In this document: piece after piece, positions 1 through 10,501 of the stretch
How the letters are laid out: each line of letters starts with the position of its first letter
Numbering within the stretch: position 1 is the stretch's first letter
DNA from: Viola odorata
Taxonomy: Eukaryota; Streptophyta; Magnoliopsida; Malpighiales; Violaceae
NCBI GenBank assembly: GCA_963691705.1
Contig: OY829539.1
Coordinates: forward strand, 16,046,186 to 16,110,185
DNA: 64,000 nucleotides
Direction of reading: 5' to 3'
Program-made: the position numbers and the translations under genes
Notes under the pieces: model-generated
Databases searched by the model: none
Told to the model about the DNA's origin: nothing
What the model saw: only the letters and a program-made list of their open reading frames with translations

Positions 1-428
1 AATAAATGCGCTAAACGAAAAATTCTCGTCACTCGCTGTAGACGGTTAGACTCATCGTATTTTTTCTCTACGCGCAAGTACTGTCGGTTTGAAAAGTCTG
101 AACGATTGCTCGCGGGACTCGGCTCGAGGTCATTTAAAAAAGACTAAAAGGGCCTTTGATCTCAACCGTTGATCTGGTCAACCATGAAAAGTCAACTAGA
201 TCAACAGTTGACCATTTAAGTGCATGGTGCACATGCACCGTACGCACGTACCAGCAGCAAAGCAGGCCACCAAGCAGCCTGCTCCCGTTGCCTCCAAGAC
301 CGTTTCCCGTCCCATCCACCATCATCACGGTGACCTAGACCCTCCACCTCACTGCCGTAGACCCGCCAGCACACGAGGAAAGGCCACCACGCGCAGCTCC
401 ACCGCCGGCAACCCACGCGACTCAAGGC

Positions 429-436
429 TATAAATA
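429..436 (+). promoter_or_regulatory. TATA box of LTR1
   Basis: TATAAATA lies in a GC-richer stretch of the LTR. The homologous position of LTR2 has the same octamer at 15719-15726 in the same context (GGCTATAAATAC or GCCTATAAATAC), so it is probably the U3 promoter. Confidence 0.6.
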
Positions 437-1204
437 CCAAGCCAATCCTTCGGAAAAACGACACCAATTCAGCAAGAAAAACTTGCTCTCTCTTCCTCTT
501 GATCAGCTTGCTCATTTAGAGCGACAATCGCCCAGTTCAAAGTTTGAAACGTGAGCTTTCTCTCTCTAGCTCATTTTTGGTTTTTGAGCAAGTTTTTTCT
601 TTAATTTCGTTTAGCTTGTTCTTGAGCAAATAAATTACTTTCAATTTTATGCCATTAATTCACATACATGATGTAGATTAATGGCATAAAATACACATTT
701 AGCTTGTTCTCTAGCTCATTTTATGCCATTAATTCACATACATGATGTAGATTAAATACACGTTTTCAATTTTAAAAATCGTTAGCTAGATTGTACGAAT
801 TAATTAGTTTTCGATAATTAACAGTTTTGTCATTTTTTTGAAATTAAACTCAGTGTGTTTTGAAATAAAATTCGAGCTTCGTACGGTCGAGACGCCGTCG
901 AGGAGACGAGTGTCTCGGTACGAAGATCGCGAGAAACAGACAAGGCTAGCCGGACCTTGGCCGCCGGCAGTAGCGCCGTCGACCAAGGAAGAAGATGAAC
1001 AGTGCCATGTCTCAGCACTGTTCACGTGTGCATGGGTGATGGGCTCGGCCCATCACCGTTTAAATGATTTCCTTGGGCCAGGAACTATTCCTGGCCCATT
1101 TCACTATTCCTTCTTTTTTTTCAATTAGGCCCAGCCCATTTTTAATTCTTTCCGAAATTTCAGATCACGTTTTTCCAAAAAAATAATTCGTATGCTTCGT
1201 ACGA

Positions 1205-1850
1205 TTATTTTTCGCACTATCAACTGTTTAATTTGCTGAAAATATCAATTGTTTAATTTTCTGCAAATATCAATTGTTTTATTTTCTGCAAATATCAATT
1301 GTTCAAATTTCTGCAAATATCACTTGTTCATTTTCTGCAAATATCAACTGCTTTAAATTTTCGCAAACTGCTGGAAATTCTTCCGCAATATCAATTGTTT
1401 ATTTTCTGCAAATATCAATTGTTTTATTTTCCGCAAATATCAATTGTTTATTTTCTGCAAATATCAATTGTTCAAATTTCTGCAAATATCACTTGTTCAT
1501 TTTCTGCAAATATCAACTGCTTTAATTTTTCGCAAACTGCTGGAAATTCCTCCGCAATATCAACTGTTTTATTTTCTGCAAATATCAATTGCTTTATTTT
1601 CTGCAAACATCACTTGTTTATTTTCTGCAAACATCACCTGTTTATTTTCTGCAAATATCAAACTGTTTATTTTTCTGCAAAATATCAAATTGTTTATTTT
1701 CTGCAAATATCAATTGTTTTATTTTCTGCAAATATCAAACTGTTTATTTCCTGCAAAATATCAATTGTTTTAAATTCCGCACTTATCAGGCTGCTGGAAA
1801 TTCTTTCAAAAATATCAACTGTTTATTTTCTGCAAATCATCAAACTATTT
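1205..1850 (+). repeat. AT-rich minisatellite inside LTR1
   Basis: About 20 imperfect copies of a 25-28 base unit with the core TTTTCTGCAAATATCAATTG, interrupted by variants such as CGCAAACTGCTGGAAATTC. LTR2 has a shorter version at 16380-16860. Translation gives only repeated hydrophobic peptides, so this is not coding. Confidence 0.85.
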
Positions 1851-1879
1851 TAATTCCTTGTAAATCGTCAACTACATTT

Positions 1880-2240
1880 AATTTTTCTACACTTATCAAA
1901 ACAGCATTTAAATTTCGTATGTGTCAAATAAATCATTTTTCGCATGCAATCAACTCAGCATTTAATTTTCGTATGCGTCAAATAAATCATTTTTCGCATG
2001 CAATCAACTCAGCATTTAATTTTCGTATGCGTTAAATCCATCATTTCTCGCATGCAATCATGTCAACATTTAATCCTCGTATGCATTAAATAAATCATTT
2101 CTCGCATGCAATCATGTCATCATTTAAATTTCGTATGCGTCAAATAAACCTTTTTTTCGCATGCAATCAACTCAGCATTTAATTCTCGTATGCGTAAAAT
2201 CCATCATTTCTCGCATACAATCAACTGTCATTTAAATTTT
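1880..2240 (+). repeat. Second tandem array in LTR1
   Basis: Repeats of roughly 54 bases alternate the segments TTTCGTATGCGTCAAATAAA and CATTTTTCGCATGCAATCAA. The same array occurs at 16880-17150 in LTR2. Confidence 0.75.
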
Positions 2241-3158
2241 CGCACTCATAAAATTGCTTATTTATTTCTCGAGCTATCGCTAATACTCTCACTTTGTAGG
2301 TTTTAATTTCAAGCTTCGCTCGAAAGTACGCCTTTCGATTCCTTTTTATTTATTCAACGCTTTTCGTAAATATCAATCGTACGCATGATATATAGAACTG
2401 CTAGAATTAAAATCAACCCACATGAACAACGTGTTTAAAGAGTTGCTTAAAATGCCATGCTCATGTGATTTTAAATTCTTGCTTATATTGAGTGCGTGTA
2501 TATGGGGACTTTCGATCCCACATCAGTTTTTCACTTCAAAATCTATCATTTAAATTTGTACTCTATTAGCAATCCATGATAGGATCACGTAGTAATTAAT
2601 CTAATCATGCATGGCCCGATGATGAAATAAGAGGGCGCTCATTCAGTCTTACAGAAAATTCAGTCCCATCACGTTACGTTCAAGAATAATCAATCGGTCT
2701 TGATAAACGGTAACCCCGTCTGAAAGACGTTCAAATGGTAACCCCGTTCAGCGATTAATTATTTCTGAACGTCACGATCATAAAAAGACTAAAGTGACGA
2801 TTCCTCTGAGGGTCCCCCTTTCAAAATAAAACGCATTTTATCAAACACCTTTTTAAAACACCTCTCTCATCAACCGGTAACCATTTTTGGATGTGACTCG
2901 GGTGCTTAACACCTTCCTGAGACCATAATACGACCCCAAACCTTTTGTCTGGGGTCTATACCCTTTTTTTGTGCCTTTAGTTTTTTTTACTTATTATATT
3001 TCCTATGCCATGACGATTAAGGTTCCCTAAACCTAGCAACCAAATTAGGGTGGCGACTTCATTGCATGTTGCGAGGCGTCTGTTTACGCCGAGCATTGTA
3101 CGGTCCCAAATTTCGTTGCACACTCGCGAATTTTTAATTTTTGTGGGGCGCGACAGTT

Positions 3159-3176
3159 TGACGACTTCACTGGGGA
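3159..3176 (+). other. Primer-binding site resembling tRNA-Arg 3' end
   Basis: TGACGACTTCACTGGGGA lies three bases after the LTR end. It matches 15 of 18 positions of TGGCGACTCCGCTGGGGA, the complement of a plant tRNA-Arg 3' end used by Ogre-type elements. The consensus is from memory. Confidence 0.7.
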
Positions 3177-3692
3177 ATTTAGGGTCGGAGTCGATTTTAT
3201 CTTTTTAGAGAGGTGTTTTATTTGTTTATTTATTTATTTGCTTTGATCAATTGCTGGCCTGTTCATTTATTTGCTTTATCAATTGTCATATGCATTTCAT
3301 AGCGCCCTACACCCAGGGGACAATTACCAAAATAGGAGGGTAGTAGTGACGCCCTAGGACACGTGTCCTGGGTAGTGTTCACCAACCCCAACTCGGATGA
3401 ACCCCTAAAGCCAGTCGAAAGGTTACTCAATTTCGCAAGGAATCGGGACACTGGACGACACTTTAGGGACCTTTTCATGGTATCATCCGGGAACCGTTCA
3501 AGCCAGTTAGAGGTGTCGGAATCAGAGCCCCAGCACGTGCATCATGATTATAGCTGTTTGTCGTGGCTCTATTTTTGTTGGCATATTGACGTGATTTTTC
3601 TGTTATACGAACTGCGGATTTCTCACACGCACAGTTTACTTCGCACTTAAAATTTTATTTTTGTCCCACAGGACCCATTTTGCTCATTCGCT

Positions 3693-5350
3693 ATGACAGC
3701 ACCTACGTTACTTTCATTTGATATTTTCGGGGGACGAAGCTTCGACGATCAAGCTGCCCGAGGAGATCTGTTAGAACAGGGATTCGCCCCTGACATCACC
3801 ACTAAAATCAAAGTAGAGGTTGTAGACTTTGATTTAACTAGGATTCGGATGTTAAGAAATGAGCTGACTGAAGACGAGGAGACACAGTTTGAGGGTAGTT
3901 ATGGAAAACTACTGACACTAGTGGACGTGAAAACTTATTAGGGTTGCATCCGGGCAGCCCTAAAGTTTTGGGATCCCTATTATCGTTGCTTCTCTTTCGA
4001 CAAAGGAGTAGATTTGACTCCCACACTCGAGGAGTACTCAGCTCTGATGTGCTTCACATCTCCCATAGCAGCCATCTACCAGAACGTCCGACTGGACTCT
4101 GTGAGTGTAAAAATAAGACTCGACAAGCTATTAGGAATCACTACTCGTGTCAAGGAGGGTGACTACTTCTGGTGTTGGTCGGATATCGAGGCCCGATTTC
4201 AGCTGTCCAATGGAGCAAGGCGCTTAAGGATTCTGGCCTTCGCCATTGTAGGATTCGTCCTTTTTCTGAGGATGAGAAACGCCATCGACTTTTCAGCAGC
4301 CAACATCTTTTACGAGATAGAGGTAAATGCCATCAATCCTACAACATCCATCTTGGCCGAGACCTTTCGCTCCTTGGACTCTTGCCGAAGAAAAGGGAAA
4401 GGGAGGCTTACCTGCTGCACCCAGTTACTGACAGTATGGTTGGTCAGCCACTTCAAACAAATTCCTGATCAGTCCATCTTCTTCAAAAGCTACATCAGGG
4501 CCCTCTACTCAGATTTATTAACGCAATGACCACGAATAGATGAGAGATGGAAAATAAGGATGTCTGGATTAACCGATTCATAAACCTCTCAGAAGAGGAC
4601 TTCAGTTGGCATGCCAAGTGGCTGCGAACCTCCGATCCCATCGTCTGCTGCGTACCCCTACCTTGGGTTCCCTTAATCGGAGCATGGGGATGTACTCACT
4701 ACTGCCCTGCCCTCGTACTCAGGCAGTTTTGTATCACCCAAATCATTCCAGTTACTTTCAGCATGACAAAATCAGATCTGTCACACACCGAAGAAAATTA
4801 GAACATCCAGGTGTATGCCCAAGACTGGGCCCACCCCTTTTGTCTCAAAGGACGCGTTGCCCCTACAGCAACGATACCACAATATCCACAGTGGAGATTG
4901 AAGTGAGTCAACGACAATGTCTTACCTCACCCAGAAAATAAGAAACCGATGGAAGAGGAAGGGGAATCATAAGTAAGTGGAGGAATGGATGCTATGGCTT
5001 ACGCCCAAGTAGTAGAGCAAATGCGAGCAGCGCAGGAAGAGCGAGATCTGATGACAGAGGAAAGAGATACCGCCGAAGCACGTCAATGTTACGCAGAAGT
5101 CCAGATGAATGAGTTGGACAGGCGCAATAAGGATTTTGTCCGAGTACAAGCAGTAAAACAGAAGGTGGCCCTTAGGGCCTTTAAAGAACACTTGAGCAGC
5201 GAAACCCGCAAGAGAGAAGCATCAAGTGCCATAATCAAAGACAGGGATTCGACGATAAGGGTCTTGACTACTCGTGCAGATTTTGGGGATAGGAAAAGCC
5301 AGGCATTGCAAAGACGAATTACCGCGTTAGAGGCTGAGATAGAGATGTAG
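3693..5350 (+). pseudogene. Ogre-type ORF1 remnant (DUF7745-like domain plus coiled coil)
   Basis: Ogre-type elements carry an extra ORF between the 5' LTR and gag. This reading starts at ATG 3693 and is interrupted by an in-frame TAG at 3939-3941, but the same frame continues to 4529. It then shifts frame to 4547-4801 and 4985-5350. Recognisable DUF7745-like blocks are LTPTLEEYSAL, a stretch around LRILAFAIVGFVLF, ILAETFRSLDSCRRKGKGR with LLTVWLVSHF after it, and VPLIGAWG with LVLRQF. The last 120 residues are a charged helix typical of a coiled coil. The protein has no known enzymatic function. Several stops and one frameshift make it a pseudogene. Confidence 0.75.
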
Positions 5351-5359
5351 AAAGGGGAG

Positions 5360-6130
5360 TTGGCTTCAATGGAGTACCTTTGGCAGGAGAACTCTGACGT
5401 CCAGGATTGACGCCTTCATGGAAAGGCTCGGATATCGGCAGACCTTTTCTTTTTAGCTAGGACCCCTGATTTCATCTATCTTAGCCATTTTTGATGAATT
5501 TAGGTAATTGGCAAGTTTACCATACTTTTGTAAACACTTTTAATAAAGTCGTACTCTTTCGGATATTTATTAAAATCACCTCATCTTTTCCATATCGATT
5601 ATCTATCCAAAGCAACTCAAAAGACTATCGCAAAAAGAAAGAGAAAATCCCTCCGGGATAAACACAGTCGTTTCACCCAAAGAACCGAAAAATCAGACCA
5701 AACATTCGAAAACAGCCAAATATTGCCCACTCGTGGCCTTGTCCTCTTAGCTTATCACAAACTCCAAGTTCATAGCATAGATTGTTATCCCTCCCCTCGG
5801 TTGGGTTCACCAGGCGTCAGGCCCTGCGTCATTTGCAAGCACAGTATGAAAGAGATCTTCCTAGCATGGCGACATTGGTTGCCTCTGTTGATTTGGGTTT
5901 CGCAGATAGCATCTCAGATTACATCACCTCGTTGGAATGAATAAAGGCTTCCTTCGCATATCATCCACAACCAGGAGATCACGCCTCTCCGACCGCCCTG
6001 AAAATATCAAGTGAAAGTGTGGCTGGGAAGCGAATGAGCAAAAGTGGAGGCCTCGGGATTGCACATCACATGCTGGGTCCCATGCTTGACCATTGGTCAT
6101 TATCCCTTTGTTTTTACATTTTCTGTGTAC
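5360..6130. other. Non-coding internal region of the Ogre-type element
   Basis: No convincing gene. It includes an AT-rich stretch resembling the spacer after ORF1 (around 5450-5600). A gag-pol region expected downstream is not present before homology to the neighbouring Tat copy starts near 6130. Confidence 0.5.
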
Positions 6131-6594
6131 GCGCTTGAGCGCTTAGGCCGTTCAGGCTATAATTAAATAAAATGTTGTTTCAATTATTGCTCCGTCTTCT
6201 ACCTTTGATCTCTTGTTGTTTGTTGCTCTAGTCAGGTACGGTTGCTATAAGCCCAACCGAAAATGAGTCTTCTCTGGAATGAAGTGCTTTGATGCCTGAA
6301 CTGGCAGTAAATGTTTACTTGACCATTCCTGCTGGAATGAACCGCGCCCCTCGTGGTGAGTGATTGGGCAGTTTTTTGGTAACTTTTGATTGGCGCAGTT
6401 CTCGAACAGTTGCGTGCGCCGTATCAGATTCTGTAATTATGATTGTTCTTCTCCAGGTGTAATTACTACTTTCAAGGGACACACAAAGGGATCGGGGTAC
6501 CTTTTTGCCTCAGCTATTTAATGGGGTTTTCTTTCCTTTTTTTTTTTGTTCACCTTCTTCTTCTTATTTCTTTTCCTGGATTACTTGTGAATCA

Positions 6595-6999
6595 ATGGCA
6601 GATTCCTATTTCCTTGATACTGCGGCACGTGACTCCCCACCGACTCCTCTGACTTCGCCGGATTCGGATCATCCTCCTCCGTCGCCTCCATGGAGGCCAC
6701 CAGTCCGCCGGAAGGGCCGAAAAAGGCCGAGGAAGAAGACCTCCGAGGCGGTTAACGTTCCTTCCGCTTTATCCGCACGGAAGGATAATGGACAATTTCC
6801 TTCTGTCGATCCCGTCTTGGAAAAAGATTCTCCTCATGATGCGGATTCTGAGGCGATGGTTGCTAACGTTGTGGACGGGCCGAGCTCGGCGTTGCTGGGT
6901 CAGGAGAAAAGGGTTGACGAGCCTTTTCCTCCTTATAACGGAGGCCTGCCACTCTCGGATGTTTTTTACTATGACATGTATTGGCCTGATGAGGATTAG
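6595..6999 (+). CDS. Antisense extra gene C of the left Tat copy (proline-rich, basic)
   Basis: A complete 134-codon frame from ATG 6595 to TAG 6999. The N-terminus is rich in Ser and Pro (SPPTPLTSPDSD), followed by a basic run RRKGRKRPRKK that could be a nuclear-localisation or nucleic-acid-binding segment, then an acidic tail ending YWPDED. The counterpart at 25365-24961 has exactly the same length and the same layout (MADSY start, PTPPTTPDFD, RRRGRKRSKK), which supports real coding history. A TATTTAA sequence lies about 80 bases upstream. No known domain is recognised. A hAT-like element sits directly after the stop codon, whose bases are part of its target duplication. Confidence 0.55.
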   Translation: MADSYFLDTAARDSPPTPLTSPDSDHPPPSPPWRPPVRRKGRKRPRKKTSEAVNVPSALSARKDNGQFPSVDPVLEKDSPHDADSEAMVANVVDGPSSALLGQEKRVDEPFPPYNGGLPLSDVFYYDMYWPDED

Positions 7000-7478
7000 T
7001 AGGGGTGTACAAGAACCGGCCCGGACCGAAAACCGGACCGAAACCGTCCTTTTTTTGGCCCGAACCGGACCGACCTGGTTTTTTTTTTTTTTTGACCCAG
7101 ACCGGACCGGACCGGAAAGTTCCGGTTCGGTCCGGTTCTCCATCCCTCAAATCCGGGAACCAGCCCGAAGAACCGGTAGAACCGTAAATATATATTTATA
7201 TATTTATAAATATATAAATATATTTATTTATATATAAATAAATATATATGCATAATAATATCAAAGTATCCATTTAGTTCAATGGTTAACTCATCACTTA
7301 TTATATTAAAGGTGAGAGGTTCAAACCCTCTTGGCTCCCACTTTTTTTGTATTTATGTGCAAAATTAAATTTTAAGTAAAAAAATAAATAAATAAATAAA
7401 ATTCCGGGCTAGAACCGAAACCGGCCCGGTCCGGTCCTAGACCAAGAACCGGTTCGGACCGGACCGTGTACACCCCTA
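7000..7478. mobile_element. Non-autonomous hAT-like transposon, 479 bp
   Basis: Termini TAGGGGTGTACA and TGTACACCCCTA are perfect inverted repeats, flanked by the 8-bp duplication AGGATTAG (6992-6999 and 7479-7486). An 8-bp duplication with TAGGGGTG ends is typical of hAT elements. Subterminal regions are dense in CCGGACCG and CGGTCCGG words. It has no transposase; the interior is AT-rich and contains a tRNA-like segment. Confidence 0.88.
7267..7340 (+). other. tRNA-like segment with A and B boxes inside the hAT element
   Basis: TTAGTTCAATGG (7274-7285) resembles a tRNA A box, and GGTTCAAACCC (7318-7328) a B box, spaced as in tRNA genes, with TGGCTCCCA after it. The 5' acceptor strand does not pair with the 3' end, so this is a decayed tRNA or a SINE-like promoter rather than a working tRNA gene. 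Confidence 0.45.
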
Positions 7479-7940
7479 AGGATTAGTGCCCTGGCGTTAG
7501 GTGCGCTGTAGATGTCGTATGGCTTTTTAATAAATAAGCTGATGTTTTCTTTCTCTTGCCACCGTGCTATTTTGTTAATGACTGATATAAAGACGTTAAC
7601 TTTACTGAGTCAAGCGTTCTGCGATTGTATTGACTTCGCCAATCATTAACTGCCGCTTGGTAGATCGTGGCAAATAACTGCTTGCTTCTAGCCTCTAAGC
7701 ATGATTTCACGTGGCTCACTTCTTTTACACGCGTCCTCGCGCGATTGGTAGTTCAATTAATGCAGTGACATTTGGTCCTTTAAAAGGGGTTATCTTCTCT
7801 TTCTAATGCTTTTTGCCCTCATTTTAAATTTTCTCTGGAAAAGATTCTCGTCCATCCTCCGCCCTTTGCTGATTTGCCTGCGGATCTTTCCTTTCAAGGT
7901 ATCACTTCATCCCTTCAGATTTTCTGTTCATTAGCTTATT
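7479..7940. other. Spacer between genes C and A
   Basis: No gene seen. In the right copy the stop of C overlaps the start of A, so this spacer is extra sequence in the left copy. It includes the promoter-like stretch TCCTTTAAAAGGGG near 7775. Confidence 0.4.
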
Positions 7941-9848
7941 ATGGTTGTGACTAGAAGCAGACGATTCCTCTAGAGACCTGTGGATCCAGAAATCGTACAA
8001 TCATCCAGTATTTTCTCCTGTGATGCGGTTTTAAACGCTTAACTGGAGGAAAAGGGTATCACTTTCCCTCCTGGGTGCGTCCCTACCGTTCCCGAGAGCG
8101 ACATGGCCTTCACAATCCACTGTGGGGGAATTATAGATTAGTTTATTTTAAAATGTTCCTCTATGGTTTTCGCCTCCCAGACCATGCTTCAATAACAGCG
8201 CTGTTGCGGGAATACAAGCTTAATCCTGCCCAGATAACTCCTTCTTCCTGGTGTGGGGTTTATGCCTTTCTTCCCGCTTGCGAGTTAGAGGGCATTTTCG
8301 CCCCATCTCTCAATTTATTTCGAAAATTCTTTAGCATGGCCTGTCACGATTGTTTAATCAGTATTAATCCAAGGTGGGATGACGCGTTTGTGCAGTCATT
8401 CTAGCAGCAGTTTTGTGGCTTTGAGAGGGTTGTGGCTGACTGGAAAAACAACTTCTTCCTTCTTGAGCTATCGTCCCGTTGGTGGTGTTGTGGTTTTAAT
8501 CAAGAGCTTATAGGTCCCCTTTGGGAAAATCTAGTGGTGCTGACTAGAAGCGAGCTAGATCAAGCTAACGCTTTGCTGGATAAGAGTATACGCTATCGCA
8601 TCCGGGAGTTCGCCTCATACAAACTTCTGAACGAGTGTGTTATGGGTGAGTTTGTCTTTCTTCACGTTTCCCTTTCCCACTTTTTTATTGCTCTCATACA
8701 TTCCCTTATCAGGAGACACTAATGGTCAGTCATCTAGAGGGGCTAACGCCCCTCTGAATGTGATGCCGCTCAGAACGATACCGGTTTCTCCTCCTGCTGC
8801 TCATTCTAGTTATCGAGGCATTCCACCCAAGAGGGGAAAAACTAAGACAGTCACTGGGAGAGGACGGGGGCATGTCATTTTTTTTGTGGCAAGCACTTCT
8901 CAACCGACGAAAATTGCTGACGTACCAACTGTCTGCCCTCTTACTGTTGCTACAGTTTCATTAGTGGCAGATTCCCCTCCGCCAGCTAACGCTCCTGACT
9001 CTCCCATTTCTTAATTTATTCCAGATGTGGTGGCAACAACTTCTCTAGCTTCTGAGCCGCCGCTCAAGGTTCCTCCCCAATTGTTTTTCACTTCTATCTC
9101 AGAGGTGAGTAATAAAGGCTCCCCTCCAACTCCAATGATCAATCTCTCTCTTGAAGGCCCCAAAGGGACTCCGTGCTATCGCATGGATTTGGCGAGATTT
9201 GGCGTCAACGGTCTTCGCTCTACAGGGTTACAAAATCCCTTCTCAAGGGACGAGTTCACGGCGCCCCTAATAGGAGAAATGATGAGCTCTTCTATAGAGA
9301 AAGAGAAATTCCACCAGCTTTCGCCAAGGGCTCGCTGCAGGCACGTTGTGAATGATTCTCTAGATATCTTTCGCTACTTTCATTATGCAGTAGAGGCTTT
9401 TGACAGCGAACTGCGAGATTCTGCCCGCGCCATGTGCGCTCAGAAGGTGCAACTTGATCGGTCGTTAGACCAAACGAGGTTGCTAACGCATCTTTATGAC
9501 GATTCACAGAAGGAGCTGAGTAGAGAAAAATCTAAAGGGAAAGCGAAAGCCGATGTTCTGGAGGCAGAGTTAGCTTTGGAAAAGAAGAAAAATCTTCTTC
9601 TTCATGAAGAGATGCTGGCTCGAGATGAGGAATTTGCCAGGATTCCACTAAGGATGGAGCGTTGGAAAAAGAGGGTTCTGGAGGCCCTCACTTCTGGGTT
9701 CGCTGCCCGTTTCGGGAGTGATTCCTTCGATCCGGTCAAGATTGCCAATTATGCCTCTGCCATAATAGAGAAGGTTAATAAAAATAGAGACGGTGCGTCT
9801 GCCTTAGAGGGAGAGGAGTCTGGTGATGGCGGTGGCGGTAGTGCGTAA
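7941..9848 (+). pseudogene. Antisense extra gene A of left Tat copy (putative gypsy-type transposon domain)
   Basis: This is the counterpart of 24964-22839. From ATG 7941 the frame has a stop after about ten codons and further breaks before 8075. The domain core is then readable: FKMFLYGFRLPDH, LNPAQITPSSWCGVYAF and PSLNLFRKFFSM, which resemble Pfam PF04195, 'putative gypsy type transposon'. A 67-bp intron with GTGAGT at 8646 and CAG at 8712 lies at the same place as one in the right copy. The second exon (to TAA 9848) ends in a long charged helix, about residues 120-230 of the 9027-9848 frame, likely a coiled coil, and a Gly-rich tail. The function is unknown. Homologous antisense ORFs are known in plant Tat elements, for example the maize Grande element. 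Confidence 0.7.
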
Positions 9849-10321
9849 CAGCCTTACTCTTGATTACTATCCTCTTCTTATCTGTATTTGTTTATTCTTC
9901 AATCAATTGCTCCCCAAAGACATTTGACCTTGTTATTCTTGTAATAAGGCTAACGCCATGAGATCATTGTTGTTTTTTCCTAAAATGCTGGGTTTTGATG
10001 TATTATCGATATTGCTTGTGTTTTGTTGACGTTTTCTGCTATCGCGCCATTTCTTGAGACCGCGTGTCAGAGCTGGTGTTGCTTTTTAAAGCATTAAATG
10101 CTATGAATTCCCTTATTAATGCGATCAAAAAGTAATGATGAGAAAGGACACGTGTCTTTCTCGTGATGAAGCGTTTGAGGTAGGCACCTTCTAGGGAGTA
10201 GCGAGGACTGAAACATCTCCCTTTTAAAGTTGTGTCCTTCGCGTGTGTCGCGTCCTTCCGTTATGCTACCTCACCATGTGTCAGTTATTAACTGGTCACG
10301 CCTTTTCAACCCTTTTAGGGT
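9849..10321. other. Intergenic spacer between antisense genes A and B
   Basis: No gene seen. It is T-rich and includes a possible 3' end for gene A and the upstream region of gene B. The right counterpart (22434-22838) shares fragments such as AGCATTAAATGCT and GACACGTGTCT. Confidence 0.5.
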
Positions 10322-10330
10322 TATATATAA
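10322..10330 (+). promoter_or_regulatory. TATA box of antisense gene B (left)
   Basis: TATATATAA lies 172 bases before ATG 10502, just after CCCTTTTAGGGTTA. The right copy has TATAAAA 170 bases before its ATG in the same CTTAGGGTTATA context, which supports a conserved promoter. Confidence 0.6.
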
Positions 10331-10501
10331 TATTTTTCCCCCGCCTTCTTTTTTCTTTTTTATCTCCTTCTTTACTCACTGCTTCCTTCTGAAAATAACT
10401 CACACCGCTCCTTCTTCTTTGTTTTGGGATTCTTGGTGTTTCTTTCATGAAGGTACATACATTACTTCCTTCTTTTACTCTTCTTTTTCTTTTTACTGGT
10501 T

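Larger units (their letters stand above)
1..3155 (+). mobile_element. Giant Ogre/Tat-type LTR, 5' end outside window (LTR1)
   Basis: The segment aligns by eye with 15317-17870, which begins 526 bases inside a copy starting TGTTGATACT; so about 0.5 kb of this LTR lies left of the window. It ends at ...GCGCGACA, followed by a primer-binding site, so it is a 5' LTR in plus orientation. It contains a TATA box, a cluster of TGGGCC/GGGCCA motifs around 1040-1135, two AT-rich tandem arrays, and a 3' segment (2860-2960) shared with the solo LTR at 42923-46499. Short open frames inside the arrays are low complexity and are not genes. Confidence 0.85.

Noticed and set aside
1274..2035. Several overlapping plus-strand frames of 80-180 codons in LTR1
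   Set aside because: They are translations of the AT-rich minisatellite in all three phases, with repeated Phe/Leu/Ile peptides and no domain.
7267..7340. Functional tRNA gene
   Set aside because: A and B boxes are present but the acceptor stem and anticodon arm do not fold.
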